NCBI RefSeq assembly: GCF_000483125.1
Contig: NZ_AXXR01000003.1
Coordinates: 281,316-345,315, forward strand
Direction: 5' to 3'
DNA from: Atopobium fossor DSM 15642
Lineage (GTDB): Bacteria; Actinomycetota; Coriobacteriia; Coriobacteriales; Atopobiaceae
Length of the DNA: 64,000 nt
This document shows, piece by piece, positions 1 to 8,011 of the stretch. The notes under the pieces are model-generated. The model saw nothing but the letters and a program-made list of their open reading frames with translations. It had not been told where the DNA came from and did no database searches. A program made the translations under genes and the position numbers. Within the stretch, counting starts at the first letter, position 1, and every line of letters begins with the position of its first letter.

Positions 1-1
1 A

Positions 2-1213
2 GACATTATTCATGTAAGTGCCAAAGATACTGCTGGTAACACTATGTGGCTAAAACTTAAGGTTAAGCTTGACCAGGAAGCGCCAAAGGTGGTGCTTGAA
101 GCTGCCGATGGTGGTGAACTTACGCCCGACTCCAAACTAAAGACGGAGTTTAGCGATAATAACGACAACTCCCAGCTTGAAACCAGCATCAAGGTTAACG
201 GTAAAACCTATTTGAGCGATACACCACTAAGCGACTACCGTACGGCACCAGGTGATGACAACTTCTACATCCAAGCCGTAGCACGCGATAAGGCAGGTAA
301 TGTTACCGAGAAAACCGCTCAGGTTGGCAATGCGCCTGCAGCTAATTTTGATGACGTTAAACTTATCAAAAATGCGTTTGATGTCTCGGAGCTTACCGAT
401 CCAGCAAAGATGCTACAGCTTCCCGATGGCGTACAAGCATCATTTGTAGGTGATGTTGATACCAGCAAGCCTGATACCACGGTATATATCAAGCTCGTTG
501 ACAAATATGGTCATGAAACAACTAAGCCCTTTGCTATTCATATCTTGCAAGACAGCGAGTTGGCACACGATAGCTCACTCAAAGCTCCTCTTAAAAAGAA
601 GGCATATCTGCCCAGTGAGCTAAGCTCTATCAGTGACCTTATTGACTTGCCCGCAGGTATGGGAGCTACTCTGGTGCAAAAACTTGAGATAGCTCAGCCC
701 GGCAATAAGAAGCTTAAGGTTCGTCTTTACCAAGCGGGCAACGCTGGCGGACGAGGCTCGTACAACGAGGTTGAATACGAAGTACGCATCCTTCCTCAGC
801 TGGATGCCCGTCTTAAGAAGACAAGCTTCTATGCCAATGAGCTTACGGGCGTAGAAGCGCTCTTGGAGCTTACTGAAGGCCATCACGCTGAGTTGTTAGA
901 AGCTCTTGATACAACACCAGGTGAGAAGGTCATAAAGGTACGCATAAGCGATGACTTTGGCCATACGCGTGACATGGAGTTTGCCATCAACGTTTTGGCT
1001 ACGCCCAATAGTCCGCACAGTCATCATAATGCTCCCTTTACCAGAGGAAACACTGCGGGAGGTACATCCAACAACCACGGTACGTATGGCGTACGCAGCG
1101 GACATATGCTCCCCAAGACCGGAGATGCTAGTCTAAGCGCACTACCCGTTACTTTTGGCATCTGCTGTGTACTCACAGCTGTTGCAGTAAAGGTTCGTCG
1201 CATGCGCTCGTAA
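2..1213 (+). CDS. LPXTG surface protein, C-terminal part (5' end outside window)
   Basis: The reading frame is open from the first bases, so the gene starts upstream of the window. The visible part has an Ig-like segment (to about nt 330) and then three divergent repeats of about 65-80 residues, each ending in an Ile-Leu or Val-Leu strand and resembling Rib/Ig-like modules of Gram-positive adhesins. The C-terminus is a sorting signal: LPKTG, a hydrophobic stretch, then RRMRS. The protein should therefore be sortase-anchored to peptidoglycan. A Ser/His/Asn-rich linker precedes LPKTG. No sortase is in the window. Ligand unknown; surface display is well supported, adhesion is inferred. Confidence 0.9.
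   Translation, partial: DIIHVSAKDTAGNTMWLKLKVKLDQEAPKVVLEAADGGELTPDSKLKTEFSDNNDNSQLETSIKVNGKTYLSDTPLSDYRTAPGDDNFYIQAVARDKAGNVTEKTAQVGNAPAANFDDVKLIKNAFDVSELTDPAKMLQLPDGVQASFVGDVDTSKPDTTVYIKLVDKYGHETTKPFAIHILQDSELAHDSSLKAPLKKKAYLPSELSSISDLIDLPAGMGATLVQKLEIAQPGNKKLKVRLYQAGNAGGRGSYNEVEYEVRILPQLDARLKKTSFYANELTGVEALLELTEGHHAELLEALDTTPGEKVIKVRISDDFGHTRDMEFAINVLATPNSPHSHHNAPFTRGNTAGGTSNNHGTYGVRSGHMLPKTGDASLSALPVTFGICCVLTAVAVKVRRMRS
347..1000 (+). repeat. Three divergent Rib/Ig-like protein repeats
   Basis: Three tandem repeats of about 65-80 codons share the layout 'charged start, ELxxxxxLLxLPxG, DTxxPGxKxIKVRLxDxxG, hydrophobic strand ending IL or VL'. They are recognisable at protein level but not as DNA repeats, so they are old duplications. 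Confidence 0.6.
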
Positions 1214-1245
1214 CGTTCAAAGACGTTACACAGAGCAAGAGCAAT

Positions 1246-1278
1246 AAGGCCAGCCTAGCAATAGGTTGGCCTTTTTAT
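1246..1278 (+). terminator. Rho-independent terminator after LPXTG gene
   Basis: A 12-bp stem with one G-T wobble (AAGGCCAGCCTA / TAGGTTGGCCTT), a 4-nt loop and a following T-run, 33 nt after the stop codon. Confidence 0.85.
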
Positions 1279-1346
1279 ATTTGCTTTATTCTTCTTAGAT
1301 GTATGCCACTTAATTTGTCGGGGCCTTACTTTTGAGGATGTACTTG

Positions 1347-1967
1347 CTAATGCCAGGTACCGCCCGTATCTATGACATGAAAAACAAAGGCATTAAGCAG
1401 GGCTAACACCACAACTGCAACCAAAACCCAGATAACAACTGCTAATGTTCGGAAGTTTTTACGAGCTACATACTCATATAAACGAGAAACACCACGCAAC
1501 TGCAACAAACCAAATACACCAAAAGTAAGCGATGCACGCAAACAAATAAGCCCATCGGATGTAACAAGAAAATCCCAGCCAGGAATCCGATAATCCCATG
1601 TTTGCACCTGCAATAGATGTAGCATGGTAAGACCCGAAGCATATTCCAAAGCTGTTGCTAAAATGGTGGACTCTAAAAACTGGATATACGCATGTGGCTG
1701 TGGACGTCCCAGACCAAAAGCAAGTTCAATCACTACAGAACCTACCGCATATATCATCAAAAAAGGAATACCTAAACCGCCATGGCCAAGGTCTATAGGT
1801 ACACCATTGAGTGGTGCACAAATAAAGACTTCGTACAACCAGCCAATACATCCACCCAGTAAAAAGACAAATGCAACACGAGTAGCCTTATCAAACCAAG
1901 GTGTTAGAGGCTGCGAGTCATTCGAGGTGTTTGGAACGCTCGATACAGTTGCATCATCGTGGAGCAT
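1347..1967 (-). CDS. CmpB-type putative ABC transporter permease (membrane protein)
   Basis: A 206-residue polytopic membrane protein. The N-terminal signature GGCIGWLYEVF and the later GLGIPFLMIYAVG match the family annotated as putative ABC-transporter type IV / CmpB (PF06541), widespread in Firmicutes and Coriobacteriia. At least five hydrophobic segments are visible (near residues 28-48, 65-85, 95-115, 140-160 and 175-197). The biochemical role of the family is not established, and no ATPase gene lies beside it. nagB, upstream on the same strand, ends 46 nt before this start. A GAGAGGAG sequence precedes the ATG at a rather long spacing. Confidence 0.75.
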   Translation of the reverse strand: MLHDDATVSSVPNTSNDSQPLTPWFDKATRVAFVFLLGGCIGWLYEVFICAPLNGVPIDLGHGGLGIPFLMIYAVGSVVIELAFGLGRPQPHAYIQFLESTILATALEYASGLTMLHLLQVQTWDYRIPGWDFLVTSDGLICLRASLTFGVFGLLQLRGVSRLYEYVARKNFRTLAVVIWVLVAVVVLALLNAFVFHVIDTGGTWH

Positions 1968-2013
1968 ATTAGACTCAACTCCTCTCTACACAAGGAAGGT
2001 ACAAAGCAGCACC

Positions 2014-2745
2014 TTAGCGCGGGCAGCGTGCCAAAGCCTCCTCATCTACAACTACAACACAGTTGGTATGCAATTGCAAAATGGAAGCAGGAACCTGAGG
2101 AGTAACAGGACCAAAGCACATGTCATATACTGCCTCTGCTTTAGCAGCACCGCTTGCTACAACCAAAATGGAGCGAGCCATCATAATGGTTTGAACACCC
2201 ATGGTATACGCCTGACGAGGTACATCATCGGCTTTCTCGAATAGACGAGAATTGGCCTGAATAGTGGACTCAGTAAGATCTACACAGTGCGTACCCTTGG
2301 AAAAAACCGTATCGGGCTCATTAAAACCAATGTGGCCATTATTGCCAATGCCTAACAACTGCAAATCGCAAAAACCCGCCTCTTCAATCATGTCATCGTA
2401 AGTGGTGCATGCTTCCTCGATATTAGGGTTAGCACCATCGGGAACATGCACATTGTTGGGATCAATATTGATGTGATTAAAGAACTTGTCGTTCATGAAG
2501 TAGTGATAACTTTGAGGGTCATCGTGCTCAAGTCCACGATACTCATCGAGGTTATAGGTACGCATCTGAGAAAAGTCTACGTCACCTTTCTTGTACCACT
2601 CAATAAGTTGACTGTAAGCACCAATAGGAGTTGTGCCCGTAGCAAGGCCAATCACAGATTCGGGTTTAAGAATTACCTGGGCAGAAATAATATTTGCTGC
2701 CTTACGGCTCATATCCTGATAGTCCTTAGCAGGGATAATCTTCAT
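2014..2745 (-). CDS. nagB: Glucosamine-6-phosphate deaminase NagB
   Basis: Converts glucosamine-6-phosphate to fructose-6-phosphate and ammonia, feeding amino sugars into glycolysis. Family signatures visible are VIGLATGTTPIGAY (phosphate loop), NLDEYRGL (catalytic Asp region) and LGIGNNGHIGFNEP (active-site His/Glu). The 243 residues fit the short NagB class. The start at 2745 is chosen because AAGGAG lies 7 nt upstream; an ATG 75 nt further upstream would add a tail not seen in the family. No nagA is visible nearby, so this is not a complete nag operon. Confidence 0.95.
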   Translation of the reverse strand: MKIIPAKDYQDMSRKAANIISAQVILKPESVIGLATGTTPIGAYSQLIEWYKKGDVDFSQMRTYNLDEYRGLEHDDPQSYHYFMNDKFFNHINIDPNNVHVPDGANPNIEEACTTYDDMIEEAGFCDLQLLGIGNNGHIGFNEPDTVFSKGTHCVDLTESTIQANSRLFEKADDVPRQAYTMGVQTIMMARSILVVASGAAKAEAVYDMCFGPVTPQVPASILQLHTNCVVVVDEEALARCPR

Positions 2746-2839
2746 TACGCACTCCTTTACCAGGTGCTGAGATACTAAATAACCAGCCATCAAAAAACAT
2801 ACGCTCACATCATGACACAATGCGCGTACTTACAACATA

Positions 2840-3460
2840 TTAAAGTTGAGAAGCCAAATCCTTAAGTGCATAAAAACGATGAGAAATGCTGTTCTTCTGC
2901 TCGGGCGTCAGCTGCGCCATAGTCATACCTTGCAGAGCTTCAGGCAAAAACAGAGGGTCATAGCCAAAGCCATTCTTGCCCTTAGGTGCATAACCAATCT
3001 TGCCAGGACAGTTGCCCTCACCCACCAGCACCGTGCCATCCTTCTTTACAAATACCACGCTGGAGTGGAAGTGTGCCGTGCGCTTATCCTCATCCACAAA
3101 GGTAAGCTCGCTCAGAAGCTTATTGTTATTTGCTTCATCGTTACCATGATTGCCCGCATAACGAGCGCTGTAAATACCAGGCGCTCCGTCTAATGCGTCC
3201 ACTACCAAACCAGAGTCATCGGCAATTGCCGACAAACCCGTTTGTTCTAAAGCAGCACGCGCCTTAATGAGTGCGTTGGCAGTAAAGGTATCTCCATCTT
3301 CTACAGGCTCAGGAAAATCTCCTAGCTCGCCCAGAGCAACAAAACGTACACCAGGCAAGACTTCACTCAAAATGGCCTCAATTTCTACTACCTTATGAGC
3401 ATTGCCCGTTGCCACCACAACAGTTTTTTGTGGATCAAGATCCAAGATGTCTATAGTCAT
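2840..3460 (-). CDS. rdgB: XTP/dITP diphosphatase (RdgB/HAM1 family)
   Basis: Hydrolyses non-canonical purine triphosphates (XTP, dITP) to monophosphates, keeping them out of nucleic acids. The 206-residue protein has the family start VVVATGNAHKVVEI, the central ADDSGLVVDAL with GIYSARYAG, the GFGYDPLF loop and C-terminal SHRFYAL. It lies 18 nt after rph and the pair is probably co-transcribed with murI; rph-rdgB pairing is common in bacteria. Confidence 0.95.
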   Translation of the reverse strand: MTIDILDLDPQKTVVVATGNAHKVVEIEAILSEVLPGVRFVALGELGDFPEPVEDGDTFTANALIKARAALEQTGLSAIADDSGLVVDALDGAPGIYSARYAGNHGNDEANNNKLLSELTFVDEDKRTAHFHSSVVFVKKDGTVLVGEGNCPGKIGYAPKGKNGFGYDPLFLPEALQGMTMAQLTPEQKNSISHRFYALKDLASQL

Positions 3461-3478
3461 GCCAGTCCTTACTTCCCT

Positions 3479-4210
3479 TTAATTCCTAAAATTAGTTACC
3501 TTATTTTGCAGCTCTAGAAGCTGGGTAATACCAGCTTGGCCCATATCAAGCAGACCAGTAAGCTCATCGCGATTAAACGGTGTTTGCTCACCTGTACCCT
3601 GTAGCTCAATAATGCCACCCTTGCTCGTACCAACAAGGTTCATATCTACCTGCGCACAAGAATCCTCTGAGTAGTCTAGGTCGAGCAACAACTTACTATC
3701 CACCTTGCCCATAGACACCGCAGCTACCTGATCCGTAAGGGGTAAACGCGCTATATTGCCCTTCTCAACCCACGCCATAAGAGCATCGTGTAAAGCAACC
3801 CACGCACCCGTGATAGAAGCTGTCCTGGTACCACCATCTGCCTGAATAACATCACAATCTACCGTAACGGTAATCTCTCCCAGAGCGCGCATGTCTACAA
3901 CCGTACGCAAACTGCGACCAATCAGACGCTCAATCTCCATAGAGCGACCCTTACGGCCCTTATACTCACGAGCAGTACGCCTGTTGGTAGAAGCAGGAAG
4001 CATGGCATATTCTGCCGTAACCCAGCCGGCTCTTGAGTTCATGCGCCATTTGGGAACCGACTGTTCAATAGTGGCACTGCACAGCACGCGTGTATCACCA
4101 AACTCCGCCATACAAGAACCTTGGGCATTTTTCATGACATCGCGCGTAAGGGTTACAGGACGCATTTGATCTGATGTGCGTCCATACGAGCGCTTAAAGC
4201 TATCTACCAC
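3479..4210 (-). CDS. rph: Ribonuclease PH
   Basis: Phosphorolytic 3'-5' exoribonuclease that trims tRNA 3' ends. The start (RSYGRTSDQMRPVTLTRDV), the GRSLRTVVDM block and the DCDVIQADGGTRTASITGA active-site block are typical, and the length (243 residues) is that of standard RNase PH. It starts 9 nt after murI and is followed 18 nt later by rdgB, so murI-rph-rdgB is read as one operon. Confidence 0.96.
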   Translation of the reverse strand: MVDSFKRSYGRTSDQMRPVTLTRDVMKNAQGSCMAEFGDTRVLCSATIEQSVPKWRMNSRAGWVTAEYAMLPASTNRRTAREYKGRKGRSMEIERLIGRSLRTVVDMRALGEITVTVDCDVIQADGGTRTASITGAWVALHDALMAWVEKGNIARLPLTDQVAAVSMGKVDSKLLLDLDYSEDSCAQVDMNLVGTSKGGIIELQGTGEQTPFNRDELTGLLDMGQAGITQLLELQNKVTNFRN

Positions 4211-4219
4211 AACAATCTC

Positions 4220-5113
4220 CTAGAGCGTCTCGAGCTCAGAAAGCTCGATATGTTCAACAGAATCCAAATCATGACCAAAAACAAACTTTCCAGCCACCGC
4301 AAAAGAGGTAATGTCATCAGAAGTAGTTGCAAACCTATAGGTAGGCTCGGCATGCACCCCACGTGTTGCATCATGCATCCCTGCCAGTAAGCCACGTCGT
4401 TTAAGTGTTTCTTTTACCTCTCGTGCAGTCTCTTCCGCAGGATTAACAATACGCACGCCATCTGCACATGCCGCCTGAATTTGAGTGGATAGCAGCGGGA
4501 AATGCGTGCAGCCTAACACGACTGTATCAATACCTTTATTCATGAGGGGAGTTACATCTTTTTGCACCATGGCATGCACCTGAGGCGTATCAAAAATTTC
4601 TGGATTTTGCTTCCAGTCTTGATGCAAATGCCCTCCATTAGCCAGCTCGTCTTCTACCTTTTGCACAAAGCGCGGAGCCGCACACTGTGTAACCTCAACA
4701 CCGACATCCAAAAAATGCAGGGCATGAACGTAAGAATTGGAAGCAACAGTACCTTGCGTAGCAAGCACACCAATTTTGCGCGACCGAGAAGCCATAATGG
4801 CTGCACGAGCTCCTGGCTCTATAACACCAATAACGGGAACGGGAAGCTCTTTTTGCAGAGTATGAAAGGCAGCAGCTGTAGCAGTATTACAAGCAATCAC
4901 CATGAGCTTAATATCATGCTTTGCAAGCCATTTACCCACTTGTAGCGCAAATGTACGCACTTCATCCTGGCTTCGCGGACCATACGGACAACGTTTAGTA
5001 TCTCCCACATACCAAATGGACTCATCCGGCAGGCAATCCGATAGCGCACGCGCAACGGTAAGACCACCAAGACCCGAATCAAATACACCAATGGGCAAAC
5101 TAGGCTGCAACAT
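4220..5113 (-). CDS. murI: Glutamate racemase
   Basis: Cofactor-independent racemase making D-glutamate for peptidoglycan. The N-terminus carries GVFDSGLGGLTV with the catalytic Asp region. ACNTATAA holds the first catalytic Cys and GCTHFPLL the second. About 297 residues, slightly longer than the usual 265-270 because of a C-terminal tail. The ATG at 5113 has a GGGGGT sequence just upstream; a TTG seven codons earlier is possible but less likely. First gene of the murI-rph-rdgB run, just downstream of tRNA-Val on the same strand. Confidence 0.95.
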   Translation of the reverse strand: MLQPSLPIGVFDSGLGGLTVARALSDCLPDESIWYVGDTKRCPYGPRSQDEVRTFALQVGKWLAKHDIKLMVIACNTATAAAFHTLQKELPVPVIGVIEPGARAAIMASRSRKIGVLATQGTVASNSYVHALHFLDVGVEVTQCAAPRFVQKVEDELANGGHLHQDWKQNPEIFDTPQVHAMVQKDVTPLMNKGIDTVVLGCTHFPLLSTQIQAACADGVRIVNPAEETAREVKETLKRRGLLAGMHDATRGVHAEPTYRFATTSDDITSFAVAGKFVFGHDLDSVEHIELSELETL

Positions 5114-5136
5114 ACCAGTACCCCCAAATAGCAAAC

Positions 5137-5163
5137 GAGCCCAATAGCTTAGCTACCGGGCTC
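5137..5163 (-). other. Hairpin between tRNA-Val and murI
   Basis: GAGCCC and GGGCTC enclose a second complementary pair (TAGCT/AGCTA); with two G-T pairs this gives a nearly continuous stem of about 12 bp. The sequence after it on the minus strand is only weakly T-rich, so it may be a poor terminator of the tRNA transcript or an RNA-processing element ahead of murI. Confidence 0.4.
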
Positions 5164-5175
5164 GAGACATGTAAA

Positions 5176-5251
5176 TGGTGGGCGATGAGGGATTTGAACC
5201 CCCGACCTTGTGCGTGTAAGGCACCTGCGCTAGCCGCTGCGCCAATCGCCC
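5176..5251 (-). tRNA. tRNA-Val (anticodon TAC)
   Basis: The minus strand folds into a full cloverleaf of 76 nt including an encoded CCA end. The acceptor stem is GGGCGAT/ATCGCCC, the anticodon loop reads CTTACAC with anticodon TAC, and the T-arm contains GGTTCAAATCC. The TAC anticodon reads GUN valine codons. Confidence 0.97.
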
Positions 5252-5375
5252 GAATGCGGAGAGAATCTTACCATAAAACGCGAGCCACATGCAAAATTAT
5301 TTTACATTCCTCCACAATTTTGTTGAAGTCCCATTAAACTCCCTTTACCTTCATGCAGCATATACAAACAATTCG

Positions 5376-5381
5376 TATACT
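5376..5381 (+). promoter_or_regulatory. Candidate -10 element directly before Mur ligase ATG
   Basis: TATACT ends 7 nt before the ATG at 5389, which would place the transcription start at or within a base or two of the start codon. No Shine-Dalgarno sequence is present between it and the ATG. No clear -35 hexamer was seen at 16-18 nt. Confidence 0.45.
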
Positions 5382-5388
5382 TACAACT

Positions 5389-6978
5389 ATGAACACACTA
5401 ACCTTTGCAGAGTTGGCTAGCCTCCTTGCACAGTATGACCTGCTCGAGCAGGCTACGCCAAGCTCCTCCACAACGCCTCTATCCATCTTTGGTGCTGCCA
5501 GCGATTCTCGTGCTGTACGTGCAGGCAACCTTTTTATTTGTAAGGGCGCTGCCTTTAAGCCACAGTTCTTGCAATCTGCCTTGGCCTCGGGTGCCGTTGC
5601 TTACCTCTGTACTGCACAAAAGTTCAACGAGCTTGCTCCTCTTGCTCCCAACGTACCTGCTTTAGTGGTTAATGACGTACGTCGTGCCATGGCCTATGTC
5701 TCTGCTGCTGCCTGGGGCAGCCCAGACCAAGACATTAACATTGCTGGTATAACGGGCACTAAGGGAAAGTCCACCGTAGCCTACATGTTACGCAGCATTT
5801 GCGATAAGGGTACCCCCTACTCCCGTACCTCAATTATGGGGTCTATAGAAACTTATGATGGCATCGAGCGGGAAGAAAGCCACAATACCACGCCTGAGGC
5901 ACCAGATTTGTGGCGTCATCTTGCTAACGCCAAAACATCTAACCATAGTCCTATGATTATGGAAGTATCCAGCCAAGCTCTTAAGTATGATCGCGTGCTA
6001 GGCTTACACCTCAGCGTTGCAGGCTGGCTTAATATTGGTCGCGACCACATCTCTCCTAACGAGCACGCAGATTTTGAAGACTACTTTACTAGCAAGCTCA
6101 AGCTCTTCTCGCTCACTAACAACGCTGTTATTAATCTAGAAACAGACCAGCTTGATCGCGTATTGGATGCAGCGTCAAACGTACAGAAGCTCACAGGCTT
6201 TAGCGCACAAGGACCCGCTGCCCACAGTTATACCTCTGCTAACGGCAGCACACACGCCCTTGCTCCTAGTATTTGGGCAGAAGCTATTGCACCGAGCTTT
6301 GGAAGCATACGTTTTATATGTCATACCCCTCAATGGACAGACACTGTGTTATTAAGCATGGCGGGGCTTTTTAATGTGGATAATGCACTGTGTGCCATTG
6401 GCATGGCTCAGCACATGGGCTACAGCAAGCAAGAAATTTGTGATGGCTTAGCTAACTGCCATGTGCCTGGACATATGGAAATCTCTCCTGCTTCTACCAA
6501 GCATGTTGTAGGTTTAATTGACTATGCTCACAACCGCCTGTCATTCCAAAAATTTTTCTCATCCGTAAAAAAGGAGTTTGCAGGCCGCAAGATTATTGCT
6601 GTATATGGTTGTGCTGGTGGCAAAGCCTTTGAGCGCCGCAAGGAATTACCCGAAGAAGCTGCCAAATGGTGTGACCTTAGCATTTACACCTCTGAGGACC
6701 CCTGGAATGAGCCTACCGAGAAAATCTGTGCAGAAATGGCAGCTCACACGCCTTGTGGAGTTGCATACGAAGTCATACCTGACCGTACTGCCGCCATCCA
6801 ACGCGCAGTACAGGTAGCCCAAAACGAGGAGCAAGACAGCATTATCTGCTTACTTGCCAAGGGCGATGAGGTAGAAATGCACCTGGGCAATGAATTTATT
6901 CCTATGACACCCGACGGCGATGTATTTGCGCAAGCCATGGCCCTATATAACACACCCAACTCAGAAGGTCTTAGATGA
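5389..6978 (+). CDS. murE: Mur ligase, UDP-N-acetylmuramyl-tripeptide synthetase type
   Basis: ATP-dependent ligase that adds the third residue to UDP-MurNAc-L-Ala-D-Glu in the cytoplasm. The ATP loop GITGTKGKSTVAYML, the central block EVSSQALKYDRV...GRDHIS (with the Lys expected to be carbamylated) and the C-terminal ligase domain are all present in about 529 residues. The position that reads DNPR in diaminopimelate-adding MurE reads EDPWNEP here, closer to Gram-positive L-Lys/L-Orn-type enzymes, so a diamino-acid other than DAP is inferred. The ATG at 5389 has no Shine-Dalgarno; a -10-like TATACT 7 nt upstream suggests a leaderless mRNA. Overlaps the next gene by 4 nt. It could be a MurE paralogue rather than the main enzyme. 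Confidence 0.85.
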   Translation: MNTLTFAELASLLAQYDLLEQATPSSSTTPLSIFGAASDSRAVRAGNLFICKGAAFKPQFLQSALASGAVAYLCTAQKFNELAPLAPNVPALVVNDVRRAMAYVSAAAWGSPDQDINIAGITGTKGKSTVAYMLRSICDKGTPYSRTSIMGSIETYDGIEREESHNTTPEAPDLWRHLANAKTSNHSPMIMEVSSQALKYDRVLGLHLSVAGWLNIGRDHISPNEHADFEDYFTSKLKLFSLTNNAVINLETDQLDRVLDAASNVQKLTGFSAQGPAAHSYTSANGSTHALAPSIWAEAIAPSFGSIRFICHTPQWTDTVLLSMAGLFNVDNALCAIGMAQHMGYSKQEICDGLANCHVPGHMEISPASTKHVVGLIDYAHNRLSFQKFFSSVKKEFAGRKIIAVYGCAGGKAFERRKELPEEAAKWCDLSIYTSEDPWNEPTEKICAEMAAHTPCGVAYEVIPDRTAAIQRAVQVAQNEEQDSIICLLAKGDEVEMHLGNEFIPMTPDGDVFAQAMALYNTPNSEGLR

Positions 6979-7922
6979 GCAACTCTGGCACACCACATCC
7001 CACGCACACTACACCAGCCTTTCCCACCATTCCTTTGAGCACACAGGAAAGAGCACGCTTAGCAAAAATCCGCTATGTTATGACAGACCTAGACGGGACA
7101 ATGCTTACAGGAGCCTCCGCCGTACAAAACAGTTCTAAACTACCCAGCACCCAACTCATCAAAACCCTAGTTGACCTGCGTAATGCAGGAATTGAAGTAG
7201 TGCCTGTATCTGGGCGCAATCGTGCTATGACCTTTGAGGATGCACGCATTTTGAGTTTTAGGGCATGGATCGCAGAAATGGGTGGACTTATTTGTACCAA
7301 GAGTGGCAGCCAACCCGAATGGACTTACTTTACCGGTGATATGCCCTACAAGCATACCTCCCTTAAGACCCCACATGATCTTATTTGTGAGACAGGTATT
7401 GTGGATGAGCTTATTGCACGCTACCCCGGTAAGCTGGAAACCTACCACGATAACTACGTAGGTTTTGAATACCGCGAAGTAAGTGTAGCTTTACGTGGAA
7501 GTGTGGAAGCATCTGAGGTGCAAGCCATACTCGACAGCTGTTCGTTGCCGCTTTACCTTGCAGACAATGGCCTTGTTAAGCGCATAAACGGCAGTACCAC
7601 GCTTAAAGGCATAACCATGGAACATCCTCAAGGCATCCACACCTATCACATCATGCCTCATGGTCTTACCAAAGGCTCTGGTATTGCACAATTTGCCAAG
7701 CTCATGCATATAGAGAAGGACCAAATGCTCGCAGCTGGTGATTCACCCGCAGACTGTGAAATGGCAGACTTTGTTGGCACCTTTCTTTTTATGAAAAATG
7801 GCTTTGAACATGATGATGCGTATGCCGAGTTGGCTAAGCACGACAACGCGTTTGTATCTAACTTGCCATCTACCGATGGTTGGTGCGAAGCCATGCAAAC
7901 GTTACTTGCCGCACGCGCATAA
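6975..7922 (+). CDS. HAD-superfamily hydrolase, Cof-like sugar phosphatase
   Basis: A 315-residue haloacid-dehalogenase phosphatase. Motif I is MTDLDGTML (nucleophile and acid/base Asp), motif II VSGRNR, motif III the Lys in LTKGSGIAQ, and motif IV AAGDSPADCEMAD. The large cap between motifs II and III and the DGT spacing place it in the Cof/YbiV-like group, which acts on sugar phosphates and similar small substrates. Substrate unknown. Its ATG overlaps the Mur ligase stop (ATGA), so it is translationally coupled; a link to cell-wall precursor metabolism is possible but unproven. About 30 residues precede motif I. Confidence 0.85.
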   Translation: MSNSGTPHPTHTTPAFPTIPLSTQERARLAKIRYVMTDLDGTMLTGASAVQNSSKLPSTQLIKTLVDLRNAGIEVVPVSGRNRAMTFEDARILSFRAWIAEMGGLICTKSGSQPEWTYFTGDMPYKHTSLKTPHDLICETGIVDELIARYPGKLETYHDNYVGFEYREVSVALRGSVEASEVQAILDSCSLPLYLADNGLVKRINGSTTLKGITMEHPQGIHTYHIMPHGLTKGSGIAQFAKLMHIEKDQMLAAGDSPADCEMADFVGTFLFMKNGFEHDDAYAELAKHDNAFVSNLPSTDGWCEAMQTLLAARA

Positions 7923-7925
7923 GAA

Positions 7926-7961
7926 AAGCGAGCTGCTGGTTTTACTTCCAACAGCTCGCTT
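7926..7961 (-). terminator. Bidirectional terminator between HAD gene and adhesin
   Basis: A 14-bp stem with one mismatch (AAGCGAGCTG...CAGCTCGCTT) between convergent genes. The minus-strand side is followed by TTTTCTTAT, so it mainly serves the adhesin, but it may stop the plus-strand transcript as well. Confidence 0.8.
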
Positions 7962-8011
7962 GTGTGTACTAACTACTCATGTGTATTGACTTTTATGTGT
8001 ATAAACTCATC

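Noticed and set aside
1624..2244. Plus-strand frame across the CmpB-like and nagB genes
   Set aside because: Covers the ends of two well-supported minus-strand genes and has no recognisable domain.
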